A DNA stretch of 64,000 bases from Pseudomonas asgharzadehiana (GCF_019139815.1 NZ_CP077079.1:2294001-2358000), one strand, 5' to 3'; counted from the stretch's first letter, positions 33,784 through 42,334 are shown. A program made the numbers and translations. Notes: generated from the letters alone by a model not told the origin.

Positions 33784-34167
33784 ATGAAAGAATTTCTCCA
33801 AGCTCGTTACCACCTGCTCTCTCCGAAGTCGCTTTTGCTCCTTTTGATCGCCATCGCGTTTGGATATGGCGTTGTCTATCAAATCTATCCAGCTGAGTGG
33901 CGTTTTGACGTGCCAGTACCGATGATCAAATGCCTCAAGTTCACGGCCTTTATCTTGGCCTCCTACCCACTCTGGAACGCCATCGGCCGTGACGAACACC
34001 GTGTCCGCATGCTGGAACAGTCTGTAAACCCGTGCCTAACCACTGATGAACACCAGTACGCACTGCAACAACTTATCCGACTGGATTCGGATGAACGGAT
34101 TGGCATTCGCTTGGGGGCGGTCGCCTTTATCGTGCTGGCCCTTCTGGCATGCTTTGGCGAGGTCTGA
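33784..34167 (+). CDS. Cassette gene 16, small membrane protein
   Basis: A 127-residue protein with hydrophobic segments SLLLLLIAIAFGYGVVYQIY (about 16-35), CLKFTAFILASYPLW (50-64) and a C-terminal helix LGAVAFIVLALLACFG. Between them lies a soluble helix with DEHRVRMLEQSVNPC. AAGGA lies 5 bases before the ATG. It is the only gene in the 645-bp unit bounded by the two 80-bp repeats. Not recognised. Confidence 0.62.
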   Translation: MKEFLQARYHLLSPKSLLLLLIAIAFGYGVVYQIYPAEWRFDVPVPMIKCLKFTAFILASYPLWNAIGRDEHRVRMLEQSVNPCLTTDEHQYALQQLIRLDSDERIGIRLGAVAFIVLALLACFGEV

Positions 34168-34252
34168 TCTAGGACAAGTTGCTTACGTACAGACAACAAC
34201 CCCTACACAGGCCCTGATGCTGCCGATTGGGAAAAAGGCCGGAGCCAGGGCT

Positions 34253-34332
34253 TAGCCGACATTTCCGCGCGATGGGCTCGATGAGCGCACGAAAGTCGTG
34301 GCCATCGGCTACGGCAGCGAAGTCTAGGAAAA
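34253..34332 (+). repeat. 80-bp direct repeat, copy 2
   Basis: Second copy, 79 of 80 bases identical to 33608-33687, again ending in TAGGAAAA. The start-to-start distance is 645 bp. Confidence 0.85.
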
Positions 34333-34336
34333 GACC

Positions 34337-34417
34337 ATGCCATTCCCAAAGATCCACCAGCACAATTCACACGTCACGGCCGATCCGATCATGTCGGACT
34401 ATGTTCGCGAGCAGTAG
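34337..34417 (+). CDS. Short frame after the last junction box
   Basis: 26 codons, MPFPKIHQHNSHVTAD ... YVREQ, placed 4 bases after TAGGAAAA (AGGAAAAGACC ATG). Either a very small cassette gene or the surviving 5' end of one cut at the recombinase gene. Too short for a firm call. Confidence 0.3.
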   Translation: MPFPKIHQHNSHVTADPIMSDYVREQ

Positions 34418-34443
34418 CAACGGCTTCATATCGAATGGCTTAC

Positions 34444-35424
34444 TCATGTTCGACCACCAATGTAAGTCGATAACAGGTCGATACGGCCGAGTCCCAACTC
34501 GTAGCTGATTTGCACTCAGGCATCCTGATCTCGGCGTCGGTCGAGTTGGTAGCAACGGCCACCGTTGATGGGCGCAAGATGATGAGTGCTCTGTTCATAG
34601 CGTTCGCACGCATAGGCAACCCGAAGCTCGTGGAAGCCTTTGAGGTTGTGCGAATGGAGGATCTCTCGTGCGGGGCGGACGATTTGCCGTTGTAAATCGA
34701 CATAGCTTTCGTTCGGTGCAAGCAGATTGCGGCTACCGTTGGGTGAAACCTGTGCGGCAAATTTCAGCGCGTCACGTATAGAATCATTTACCGTAATCCA
34801 ACGAAGCGCCGACGCACGTGAGCGGCCACCTTGGATGCCATCTCGGATGTTGATTTTGCCGTAGTGTTCGGTCTCATGTTTTAGGCGCGGTAGGTCGGCC
34901 AAAATGGCCTCGCGCAAGCGCATGCCGATGGCTCGCGCCAACTGAACGATGGCCGCCGCGCGCGGCATTTGGTGTTCGCAGAGCACGTCGACGATCCGCT
35001 TCACCTGCTCATGGTCTTGGCCTTGCGGCGTCGAGCGACGAACACTGGTACGCCGTATTCCCAAGGCCTTACTCGGGCTTGGCACCGCCACAGACTGATC
35101 GCCGCGAAGAGCCGCCATAGTCCGGTTCACGCTGGACAACCGGTTTTGCGCGGTGGCGATGCCGATGGCGCCTTGTTCAACTTGTTGGCGCAGATGCCCT
35201 GCGTAGTCCAGCAAGGTCTGCCGATCTATCTGTCGCGCTTCGTTAAACCCCGGCCCATCCTCCGAACGACACCAGCGGACAAACGCCCGCCAGCGATCAC
35301 TGTGCGCCTTGACCGTGGCGTAATGCCCGCCGCCAAAAAGATCGAGCAAGGCTTGCGGTCCGGCATAACTCAGTTGTCGGCCATAGCCAAAATTGCGTCC
35401 ATCTCGTCTACCAACCAATGCCAT
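34444..35424 (-). pseudogene. Tyrosine recombinase with an in-frame stop (ICE integrase-domain family)
   Basis: An integrase-domain protein with N-terminal SAM-like region (LGGGHYATVKAHSDRWRAFV-like) and catalytic part: Arg in MRLREA, HELR (H-x-x-R), then CYQLDRRRDQDA and a TGA at 34516-34518. The same frame continues after it as VQISYELGLGRIDLLSTYIG and ends at 34444, restoring the domain with its Tyr. CGA to TGA is the simplest cause. The second catalytic His is also missing (LGLGR where LGHGR is usual). Start ATG 35424 has GAGGAG 7 bases upstream. It lies between the cassette array and T4SS block 2, on the opposite strand to the array. Confidence 0.8.
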
Positions 35425-35562
35425 GATCAAACTCCTCTCGAAGCCAAACACCTGTGAGGGTTGTCCACTAACGCGGGACTGGCGGCTCCTTACGACCGGG
35501 AGCTTGGGCCTCTCATGAGCTGGCCTCTTGAACACTTCCGCAGATAAGCATTCGTGTCGCAC

Positions 35563-36294
35563 TCAGAGATATTTTTTGAATGTCGCCGTCGTGATGGCCA
35601 TGGCGACCCCGAGCATCACGGCGCAAGGCAGAAGTACCGCCATTGGGTTGAGCGAAAAGGGTAGGGACAGGTAAAGGATCCAGGGCACGATCAGCAGTGG
35701 GATGACCGCTCGCTTGGCCCGATGATAGACAAAGCTGCTTTCGCGCCCAGCGCCGAATTTACGCAGGTCGCGGCGCATCAAACCATCGATAATGCCGGTG
35801 AACATGGCCAGCAGAAGCAAGGGGGTCGCCAAGACCAGAATGGTCAGGCGCACCACGAAAGTGAAAGTGACATACACCGCCGCCAGTACAAAATCCTCGA
35901 TGCTCACATACAGCTGATTGAGCCCGCTCCAGAAACCGTTGTCCTGGCTCGACGCCCGCGCCTGCTGGGCGAAATCCGTAAAACCGGTCTTGACCAGTAA
36001 CCACTGCTGGAGGAAATCCAGCCACTGGACAATCGTCTGTCCAGGCTGTTGGATAATCAGTGAGGATGTGAAGTGCTCACTGAGCCAGCCCAGTTCGCTG
36101 CTCAGCATCGCCTGACTGTGTCGCCAGCCTTGATTACCCCAGAACAGCAGCAGACCGGCCCACTCGATGAGTATCGAGAACAGCAACGAGGCGATCAGCA
36201 AACCGATAATGCGTAAGACCAAGCCAATAACCGAGACGATCAATCCCGGGCGCTGGATCGGTTGTGGCGGCGTGTTCTGTACGGAAGTCGCCAT
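35563..36294 (-). CDS. ICE membrane protein, PFL_4697 family
   Basis: A 243-residue integral membrane protein with four hydrophobic regions (LIVSVIGLVLRIIGLLIASLLF; LAAVYVTFTFVVRLTILVLA; LLLLAMFTGII; AVLLPCAVMLGVAMAI). Fits TIGR03747. It follows traD after about 90 bases and is the last gene of leftward T4SS block 2. In related ICEs RAQPRD comes next; here the cassette array and two recombinase genes intervene. Role: inner-membrane part of the transfer machine. Confidence 0.88.
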   Translation of the reverse strand: MATSVQNTPPQPIQRPGLIVSVIGLVLRIIGLLIASLLFSILIEWAGLLLFWGNQGWRHSQAMLSSELGWLSEHFTSSLIIQQPGQTIVQWLDFLQQWLLVKTGFTDFAQQARASSQDNGFWSGLNQLYVSIEDFVLAAVYVTFTFVVRLTILVLATPLLLLAMFTGIIDGLMRRDLRKFGAGRESSFVYHRAKRAVIPLLIVPWILYLSLPFSLNPMAVLLPCAVMLGVAMAITTATFKKYL

Positions 36295-36383
36295 CCTTTA
36301 CTCCATTGCGCACCGTTAAGTTGATGCTGCCACGGCGCCTGCCGAATACGTGTTTGCTGAATCAAAACCTGTAACGGGGCGGG

Positions 36384-38489
36384 CTACCGCACCTGATCCA
36401 GATCGAAGTTGGTTGTTGGGCCGCCACCGCTCGCGCTCCACCATTGGCCCGCCTGTTCGTTATAGGTGGCCCGCATCCGCTGGGTAAGCTCCTGAAGGTC
36501 CTTAGGCATGGCATCATCGTTGGAGGGCTTAGGCAAAGGCATGCGGACTTTCCAGAGCAGCCCACCGGCCTGGAAGGAGAACATTTGCCCCTTGGGCAAG
36601 CTGACGATGTGAGCGGGCTCGATCAACGGCACGCTAGTGCTGCTGACGCGATCCTGCGAAGACGAAGTGAAGTCTGTGTTGGCGTCGGGATCGGAGGTGT
36701 CGGTGGCACCGGACACCAGCGTTTTCGTAAGTACATTCACCATAGGCAACTGCTTGGTGAGTAACTCCGCGGTAGCGGTTTCACGCACGCGTAGTATCTG
36801 CACGGTATTGAAATTGCCGATCACCTGGCCGGCCTTGGCGCGGTTGCCGATACGTGCTTCGATATCGCTGAGGGTCTGGGTGTAGGCGGTTACCTGGATG
36901 CCAGCGCCACCGCCCTTGTTGATCAGTGGTATGAACTCCTCGCCCATCAACTCGTTGAACTCATCGGCGTGTAGGTTGATCGGTAGCTTGTCATTACTGC
37001 TGCTCGATTGCGGCAGGCCATGGTCAATTCCATGTTTGTAGATATGTCCCGCGACCGACACCAAGTCGGCAAACATGGAATTGCCCACCGCGGCGGCCAC
37101 CTCGGCGTCGGTCAGTGCATCAAGGCCGACATAGACGATGCCGCGTTTTCGGATGATCTGCATCCAGTCGAAGATTGGCCGTGGATCGTCCAGATCGGTG
37201 TAGTTGGGGGCCAGTAACTGGGCGGTCTTGCCGGTGGTAAGTTTCTCCAGCAGCGGTAGTAGCGAGGCAACGATTTTGTCGAAGTAAGTACGGTCGTATC
37301 GTACCGCCGAACGCAGTCCGTCCATTACCGGATCAAATACCCGCTTCACCGCCAGATACTGCTCGATGGCCACCACACGCTTCTCGCGTCCTATCATATG
37401 CCGGGGAATATTCTTTTCGGTCAGCTTGCCTTCAAGCTGGACAATCACTTCCCACGCTTTTGGGTCGGTCTTGGCGAAAAACTGCTGGGCGTATTCTATG
37501 AACAGCGCGTCGATGTTGACCACATGTCGCTGGATTTGCAGGTAGTCCGGACGTCGGCCCAACTCGATCAGGGCGCGGGCGATGATGTTGACGAAACGCC
37601 AGGCGAACTCGCGAAACGCCGCCGAGTTACCTTCACCACTGAGCTGCCCGGCGATACGCGATGCCACTTCCGAAATGCGTCCGAAACGTCCCACGGCGTT
37701 GTAGCGGGCGGAGATCTCCGGCCAACCCAGATGGAACACATAAAACTCTTTCTCCCGACCGGCGCGTTTGGCTTCGACGTACATGCGCTTGAGCAGGTCG
37801 GCATCGCCCTTCGGATCGAAGACAATGACCACCTCATGTTCGACGCGATGGATGTCCTGGGTGATGTACACCTCGGCGAGCCGCGTCTTGCCGACACGGG
37901 TCGTGCCCAGCACGAGGGTATGTCCGACTCGTTCACCCAGCGGCAGACTGACTTCCGTTTCGTCCGGCTCAACCCCATGCAACAACGGTGAGCCACCGAC
38001 TGGAGGTAAAGGGCGCAACGGATTAAAGGCGCTGTCCCAGGCCGTGACCCGGGCCAGTGTCGAGAGCGGAAACGGTGCATGTTCCAGGCGACGTTCGAGT
38101 CCACGTGCCAGGCGGTAACGGGTCGGTTGGTCGACGTAGTGAGCGACGGCCGGATCCTGGGCCTCGACCAAGCGCTGGGTGTGCAGGCGGGTCCAGCGAA
38201 AGCCTCGGCCCATGAACAGACGTTTGCGGCTCACCGGAATCTGCCGGCTGGTCAGCTCGTAGCGAGGCAGCCGGCGGATATTGCGCCGATAGCGCAACAC
38301 CTCCCAGGCTTGTCGGAGGCGGATCAAACCGAACAGGGCATAGGCCAGGGCCGCAATCAGACCGATCTCGGGCGATAGCGCCACGGCCCAGGGCGAATAC
38401 ACGCATAACACCGCCGCGGCGACGCAGATCGCCACGGTATACAGCTCGACTGCGGGCCGGAGTTTGGACTCCATCGCATGCTCGGCCAT
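36384..38489 (-). CDS. traD: Conjugative coupling protein TraD, SXT/TOL subfamily
   Basis: A 701-residue type IV coupling protein, the hexameric ATPase that delivers the relaxase-DNA complex to the secretion channel. Two N-terminal membrane helices (AICVAAAVLCVYSPWAVAL; IGLIAALAYALFGLI), then Walker A GTTRVGKTR (near 196), IVFDPKGD, and Walker B LHADEFNELMG (near 513). Fits TIGR03743. Walker A departs from the usual GxxGxGK, as is normal in this subfamily. Follows PFL_4695 after 9 bases. Confidence 0.94.
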   Translation of the reverse strand: MAEHAMESKLRPAVELYTVAICVAAAVLCVYSPWAVALSPEIGLIAALAYALFGLIRLRQAWEVLRYRRNIRRLPRYELTSRQIPVSRKRLFMGRGFRWTRLHTQRLVEAQDPAVAHYVDQPTRYRLARGLERRLEHAPFPLSTLARVTAWDSAFNPLRPLPPVGGSPLLHGVEPDETEVSLPLGERVGHTLVLGTTRVGKTRLAEVYITQDIHRVEHEVVIVFDPKGDADLLKRMYVEAKRAGREKEFYVFHLGWPEISARYNAVGRFGRISEVASRIAGQLSGEGNSAAFREFAWRFVNIIARALIELGRRPDYLQIQRHVVNIDALFIEYAQQFFAKTDPKAWEVIVQLEGKLTEKNIPRHMIGREKRVVAIEQYLAVKRVFDPVMDGLRSAVRYDRTYFDKIVASLLPLLEKLTTGKTAQLLAPNYTDLDDPRPIFDWMQIIRKRGIVYVGLDALTDAEVAAAVGNSMFADLVSVAGHIYKHGIDHGLPQSSSSNDKLPINLHADEFNELMGEEFIPLINKGGGAGIQVTAYTQTLSDIEARIGNRAKAGQVIGNFNTVQILRVRETATAELLTKQLPMVNVLTKTLVSGATDTSDPDANTDFTSSSQDRVSSTSVPLIEPAHIVSLPKGQMFSFQAGGLLWKVRMPLPKPSNDDAMPKDLQELTQRMRATYNEQAGQWWSASGGGPTTNFDLDQVR

Positions 38490-38498
38490 GACCCAGAC

Positions 38499-39014
38499 TC
38501 ACTGTTCCAGTGAGGTGGCTGTGATTAAGACAGGGTAGTGCTCAATTTTCAGGCGAGAGGCGATGTCGTTGCCGTTGACCGGCAGGATGGTGATGCCCGG
38601 CGCGGCTGCTCGAATCCGGGCCAGGGCTTGAGTATCGGTCACTACGACGGCGAGGCCGGCCGCCCCCATTTCTTGCAGTTCAGTCGCACGCTGATGCAGC
38701 CAAGCCAACGATTGGGGATCCTCCCCGACAAGGAAAAATGGCTGCAAGCCCGGCATGTCCAGGGTGCGAGTTGTGATTTGGCCTGGGCTCAAGTGAGAGC
38801 TGCGCACGGGCAGTATCCAGGTTTCATCGGCAAATGCAGATAGGTCTGCATGTATGGCCCGAGCAGGCTGGGTCTTGTTGTTTATTGGCGGCCTGGAAGC
38901 TTCAAACTGGGGGCGGGTGAAACCGCCAGGCTGAACTTCTGCAAACGACAGTCCCGGCTGGGCGAACGCTGCCAAGAGCATGGCGAAGTTATACGCACTG
39001 GGAATTCGTTTCAT
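38499..39014 (-). CDS. ICE protein, PFL_4695 family
   Basis: A 171-residue exported protein (signal peptide YNFAMLLAAFAQPGLSFAE, cut near 25) matching TIGR03765. The C-terminal domain (SLAWLHQRATELQEMGAAGL, VNGNDIASRLKIEHYPVLIT) looks like a small alpha/beta fold. Start overlaps the transglycosylase stop by 4 bases. Function unknown; always next to traD. Confidence 0.88.
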   Translation of the reverse strand: MKRIPSAYNFAMLLAAFAQPGLSFAEVQPGGFTRPQFEASRPPINNKTQPARAIHADLSAFADETWILPVRSSHLSPGQITTRTLDMPGLQPFFLVGEDPQSLAWLHQRATELQEMGAAGLAVVVTDTQALARIRAAAPGITILPVNGNDIASRLKIEHYPVLITATSLEQ

Positions 39015-39559
39015 GGTGGTGTGCCCTCTTTAGAGGAAACCTGCAATCGTTCGAGTTGTCGGGCAAAGCCGGCGCGGTAACGCGCGGCCAGCGTTCCTCC
39101 TGCCGGGCGGTGATATCGGCCAGCAGCTGACACCCAATCACCGGTGACGGCGTGATGCTCTTGCAGCAGCGCGGCAGTTACGGCCAGATTGCGGTAGGGT
39201 TCGAGGGCTTCGCAGGGACTGGAAAAATGCTGTCCGTGATAACCCAGGTTGATTTGCCCAAGCCCGGCATCGACCCGCTTGGCGTCATACCGGGCAAGCG
39301 CCTGAAGCAAGGCGTGACAGGCGGTCTGACGATTGGCGAAACGGTAAGGGCTACCGGCAATATTCAGCGTCCAGGGCCAGGGCCGCAGCCGACCACGGAG
39401 ACGGGCACCACTCTCCTGCAGGGCAATCGCGAACAACACCGTGGAAGGGACGTTGGCGTCATGCGCCGCCAGTTGATAAGCCGGAGGCGGAAGTTCGTCT
39501 GCCCGGACGGCGTGCACCGTCAGCAGGAGCGCAATAGCAATCAATCGAGACGTTGCCAT
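39011..39559 (-). CDS. Lytic transglycosylase (SLT domain) of the transfer system
   Basis: A 182-residue periplasmic enzyme that opens peptidoglycan for the T4SS. Signal peptide LIAIALLLTVHAVRADE. The SLT catalytic Glu is in LFAIALQESG (near 49), followed by VDAGLGQINLGYHG, the family's second block, and AAGRYHRP. Overlaps the PFL_4693 gene by 19 bases and PFL_4695 by 4. Confidence 0.88.
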   Translation of the reverse strand: MATSRLIAIALLLTVHAVRADELPPPAYQLAAHDANVPSTVLFAIALQESGARLRGRLRPWPWTLNIAGSPYRFANRQTACHALLQALARYDAKRVDAGLGQINLGYHGQHFSSPCEALEPYRNLAVTAALLQEHHAVTGDWVSAAGRYHRPAGGTLAARYRAGFARQLERLQVSSKEGTPP

Positions 39560-40260
39560 TGTCCGTTCACCTGCTGAAATGTGACGGGTAACGGTCTCGG
39601 GGCTCCCAGGCTGAACCAGTGCCCGCGATCATGGTTCAGGGTGATTTGCCGGTGTTGGACCTTGCTCGCATCAATGCCTGCTTGCCGCGCCCAGCCACGG
39701 ACATGTTCATCCTCACCTTGGCTGCCCACCAGGTAGATATCGAACGCTGTATCACTGCTTTGCAGACGCTGCGCTTCAGCGGTGCACGCAGGGCAATGGT
39801 CTTCGACAAACAGAGCACGGCGCGGCTCTACCGGTGAGCTAGCAGCGGGCGGGGATGCCATACCCTGAATCGGCAACAGTCCAGGAAACAGCTTGGCCCA
39901 AGCTGCGGTGTAGGCGTTTTGGTAAGCCAACTCGCGCTCGGCACGTTTGGCTTCCAGCGCTACCTGCAAATCGGCATAGCGCTGACGCTCTTGGTCGTTC
40001 TCTGCTTCGACGCCGAGTGCAGTCAGCGGATCGAGATTCGGGCTCCAGTAACCACGCGGGCCGGCTTGGATCTGTTCGAAGCGTGTCCACTCCTGCTCCG
40101 TCAGACCCCAGCTTGCCGCCTGTTCAGAGTGCGAACGCTCCAGCGGAGCAGACTGCGTGTCCTGGGTCCGTGACGGTGTCGTGACGGGGTTGCCCAGCGC
40201 AGCGCCCGTGCTCAGCAATGAAATGAAACAGACGATGGGGCTCAGCGGAGCTCTGTTCAT
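39541..40260 (-). CDS. ICE protein, PFL_4693 family
   Basis: A 239-residue exported protein (signal peptide SPIVCFISLLSTGAALGN). The N-terminal part has WGLTEQEWTRFEQIQAGPRGYWSPNLDPL, the signature of TIGR03759; the C-terminal part carries a thioredoxin-like CPAC motif (VEDHCPACTAEAQRL, near 156) that may act on disulfides. If so, it could partly replace the missing DsbC-like gene of block 1. Start ATG 40260 with AAGCGA upstream. Confidence 0.88.
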   Translation of the reverse strand: MNRAPLSPIVCFISLLSTGAALGNPVTTPSRTQDTQSAPLERSHSEQAASWGLTEQEWTRFEQIQAGPRGYWSPNLDPLTALGVEAENDQERQRYADLQVALEAKRAERELAYQNAYTAAWAKLFPGLLPIQGMASPPAASSPVEPRRALFVEDHCPACTAEAQRLQSSDTAFDIYLVGSQGEDEHVRGWARQAGIDASKVQHRQITLNHDRGHWFSLGAPRPLPVTFQQVNGQWQRLD

Positions 40261-40269
40261 GATCGCTTC

Positions 40270-40941
40270 TCAAGGGAGGTGCACGGTCTGGTCTGGCTGA
40301 GCGGTCACCGCGAAGACGGCCGCGCTCTGCTCCAGCACCTTCAGCTGCCATGTGCCGAGCTGTTCGCCGTTGTGCAGCAACTGGATATCCTTGAGCGAGC
40401 GACTATCAGGAGGAGCTACCGCCAGAAAGCGCTCGCCACCGCGGTACTCGACGCTCAACACTGAAAATGGCGGCAGGAGCGGGGCAGGCTTGGGCTGAGC
40501 GGTTTTTTTCGGCTTGGCCGAGGAAGGCGTCGGTGGTGGGAGTGGTGGCTGGCTTTTGAGGTCCAGGAGTTGCTGCTCGACGTGCTCAAGTCGTGCACGT
40601 AGCGCGATCATGTCGGCTTCGGTAGCACGGGCTGCCAGACCATCGCGCAGTTCCTGTATCTCCTGCGCCCATTGATCCAACATCGGATCGAGGGTATTGA
40701 CCTGTTGCTCACCGGAATCGACCATCTGCTTCAGGTCTTTCAGTGCGTACTGCAGCTTCTCCTGTGCGTTCAAGAGGGTGCTTGAATCACGTTGCAGGGC
40801 ATTTAGGGTCTGTAGGCGTTGGGCGTTCGTATTTTCCAGCTCGGTCACGCGTTGATACTGGTTATACAAGCCACCACTCAGCCCGGAGACCGCCAGACAA
40901 AGTGAGCCGACAATGAGGGTTTGAAACGTCGAGGCTTTCAT
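40270..40941 (-). CDS. Coiled-coil protein of the PilL operon
   Basis: A 223-residue protein with an N-terminal anchor (LIVGSLCLAVSGLSGGLYNQY) and a long coiled coil at about 32-130, a proline-rich bridge (QPPLPPPTPSSAKPKKTAQP) and a beta-rich C-terminal domain (FSVLSVEYRGGERFLAVAPP). The layout suits a periplasm-spanning assembly factor. A gene of this kind between PFL_4693 and PilL homologues is usual in the class. Overlaps the PilL gene by 4 bases. Confidence 0.72.
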   Translation of the reverse strand: MKASTFQTLIVGSLCLAVSGLSGGLYNQYQRVTELENTNAQRLQTLNALQRDSSTLLNAQEKLQYALKDLKQMVDSGEQQVNTLDPMLDQWAQEIQELRDGLAARATEADMIALRARLEHVEQQLLDLKSQPPLPPPTPSSAKPKKTAQPKPAPLLPPFSVLSVEYRGGERFLAVAPPDSRSLKDIQLLHNGEQLGTWQLKVLEQSAAVFAVTAQPDQTVHLP

Positions 40942-41480
40942 GGGCGTGCCTCCGGCTGATGGGCCGCGCTGGGTGCGACCCGCACGACGGCAGCATCATT
41001 TTTTTGCCGTTCGAAGCAGACCGAACGGCTGACCTCATCGCTTGTGAGTTGCCAGGCGGGGCCAGCCAGCACTTGTAGCGCGTTGCGTAGTGAGATCGGG
41101 CCGAGCCGGTAATGGGCGGCGGGCAGAGGCCGGGTAAACAGTATTTTTACTGGTTCGGCAGCAGGGCAGAGCGAATAACCTGAGCGCTGCAGCACGTAGT
41201 GCATCGCTTCCTGTACCGAAGGATTCAGGTTCGACGGAATGCTCACGTCAACGATTTGAGCGAGAAGATTACGTTGCTCTGCCGTGGGCTCGGTGCTGAC
41301 CAGCGTATAGCGGCCATAGCGGAGCTCTGTCGGGTGACTCTCTTCGGCTGTACTCCTCGAAAGCTGGGCCCGATTGGAACCACCGGCATTCTCTGGACTA
41401 GTCGGCAATGGGGTGGGGATCTGCGCCGTGCAGGCGCTCAATAAACCCAGCAGGCAGACAGGCGTGAAAAAACGCTCCAT
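40938..41480 (-). CDS. pilL: PilL-like lipoprotein, TIGR03748 family
   Basis: A 180-residue lipoprotein (MERFFTPVCLLGLLSAC, lipid anchor at Cys 17) matching TIGR03748, the PilL N-terminal family linked to conjugative type IV pili. Motifs: LRYGRYTLVSTEPT, VQEAMHYVLQRSGYSLC, LRNALQVLAGPAWQL, a secretin-like N-domain. It is the first gene of leftward T4SS block 2. Its ribosome site GAGG lies in the 3' arm of a 12-bp hairpin that also ends in a T-run. Confidence 0.85.
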   Translation of the reverse strand: MERFFTPVCLLGLLSACTAQIPTPLPTSPENAGGSNRAQLSRSTAEESHPTELRYGRYTLVSTEPTAEQRNLLAQIVDVSIPSNLNPSVQEAMHYVLQRSGYSLCPAAEPVKILFTRPLPAAHYRLGPISLRNALQVLAGPAWQLTSDEVSRSVCFERQKNDAAVVRVAPSAAHQPEARP

Positions 41481-41487
41481 GGAAAAA

Positions 41488-41525
41488 ACCTCATGTCAGA
41501 TTCAGTGCAGAACCTGACATGAGGT
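41488..41525 (-). terminator. Hairpin with T-run overlapping the pilL ribosome site
   Basis: Arms of 12 bp (ACCTCATGTCAG / CTGACATGAGGT) around a 14-base loop, followed on the minus strand by TTTTTTCC and then the pilL ATG. It can end transcripts from 42334 and, if read through, hide the GAGG ribosome site. Confidence 0.7.
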
Positions 41526-41569
41526 GAAGGAACGATTCAGTGAGTAAGTTGATTCAAGACGGGTCGTGT

Positions 41570-42334
41570 TTAAGTTGAACGCGTTGCTATTTCGTCATAA
41601 ATGGCGAGCCCATCCAAGACGGCAGCGTCGGGGTCGAAAATCAACAACCTCACATCCGCCAATGCCGCCAGATACAGTACGTTGACCAGGGCTTCCGGTG
41701 TGCCAGCGTCGAGCTGCTCCTGCCTCAGCGATGTGTAAAGACCGCCCTCAATCTTCATCAGATTTTCGTCGGTCCAGGGCGTGCCGATCAGCTTACACCC
41801 GAGGCCATTGCCGTCTGTCAGGGCGAAGGGTTCAAACAGCAGACCGGTTGGTCCGGAGTTGAAATTGCTAGCCCGGCGTTCCAAGTAGCGCAACGCCTCT
41901 TCAGTGAGGTGTGCGGTACTGATCTCCCAGGCTCGACTGTAGTGTCCCGTTTCGAACTTCAAGCGATGGACCATGGCTTGGGCTTCTTCCAGGGAGTACA
42001 AGTCGCCGACGTGATGTCGCTCGCTGAGCATCTCGCCAGTCACGGAGTAAACCACTTGGCGCACCAGCCCGGTGGACGGACAGCATTCATCCAGCTCATC
42101 CGGAATGAATTGGCCTTCGCTGATCAAGGCGAAATCATCGTTGAAAAGGCAGGGGAACAGTTCCAGCGCATCGTCGGGTAGATGAACTTGTGAGTCGTGT
42201 ATGGAGCGAAAGCAGGGAGGGCAGTCGTTTGCGTAGGTGATCAGTAGCAGCCGTTCGATAGATAGATTGTCATAGCCGCGAACAAATGGTTTTGAGGCCC
42301 CCAGCATGGCTGGGGTTTGGGTAGCGGAGTTCAT
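41570..42334 (-). CDS. Unknown protein of the RadC-DUF3577 region
   Basis: A 254-residue soluble protein (MNSATQTPAMLGASKPFVRG ...). A CPPC pair (ANDCPPCFRS, near 35) and DECCPSTG near 83 are visible; no signal peptide. Start ATG 42334 with GGAG 8 bases upstream; the frame to 42361 is not needed. It stands between the RadC gene and T4SS block 2 and is closed on both sides by hairpins. Family not recognised. Confidence 0.65.
   Translation of the reverse strand: MNSATQTPAMLGASKPFVRGYDNLSIERLLLITYANDCPPCFRSIHDSQVHLPDDALELFPCLFNDDFALISEGQFIPDELDECCPSTGLVRQVVYSVTGEMLSERHHVGDLYSLEEAQAMVHRLKFETGHYSRAWEISTAHLTEEALRYLERRASNFNSGPTGLLFEPFALTDGNGLGCKLIGTPWTDENLMKIEGGLYTSLRQEQLDAGTPEALVNVLYLAALADVRLLIFDPDAAVLDGLAIYDEIATRST

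Noticed and set aside
25986..34417. Classical integron with attC sites
   Set aside because: No recurring GTTRRRY/RYYYAAC boxes at gene ends, and the recombinase lacks both the IntI-type length and N-terminal domain.
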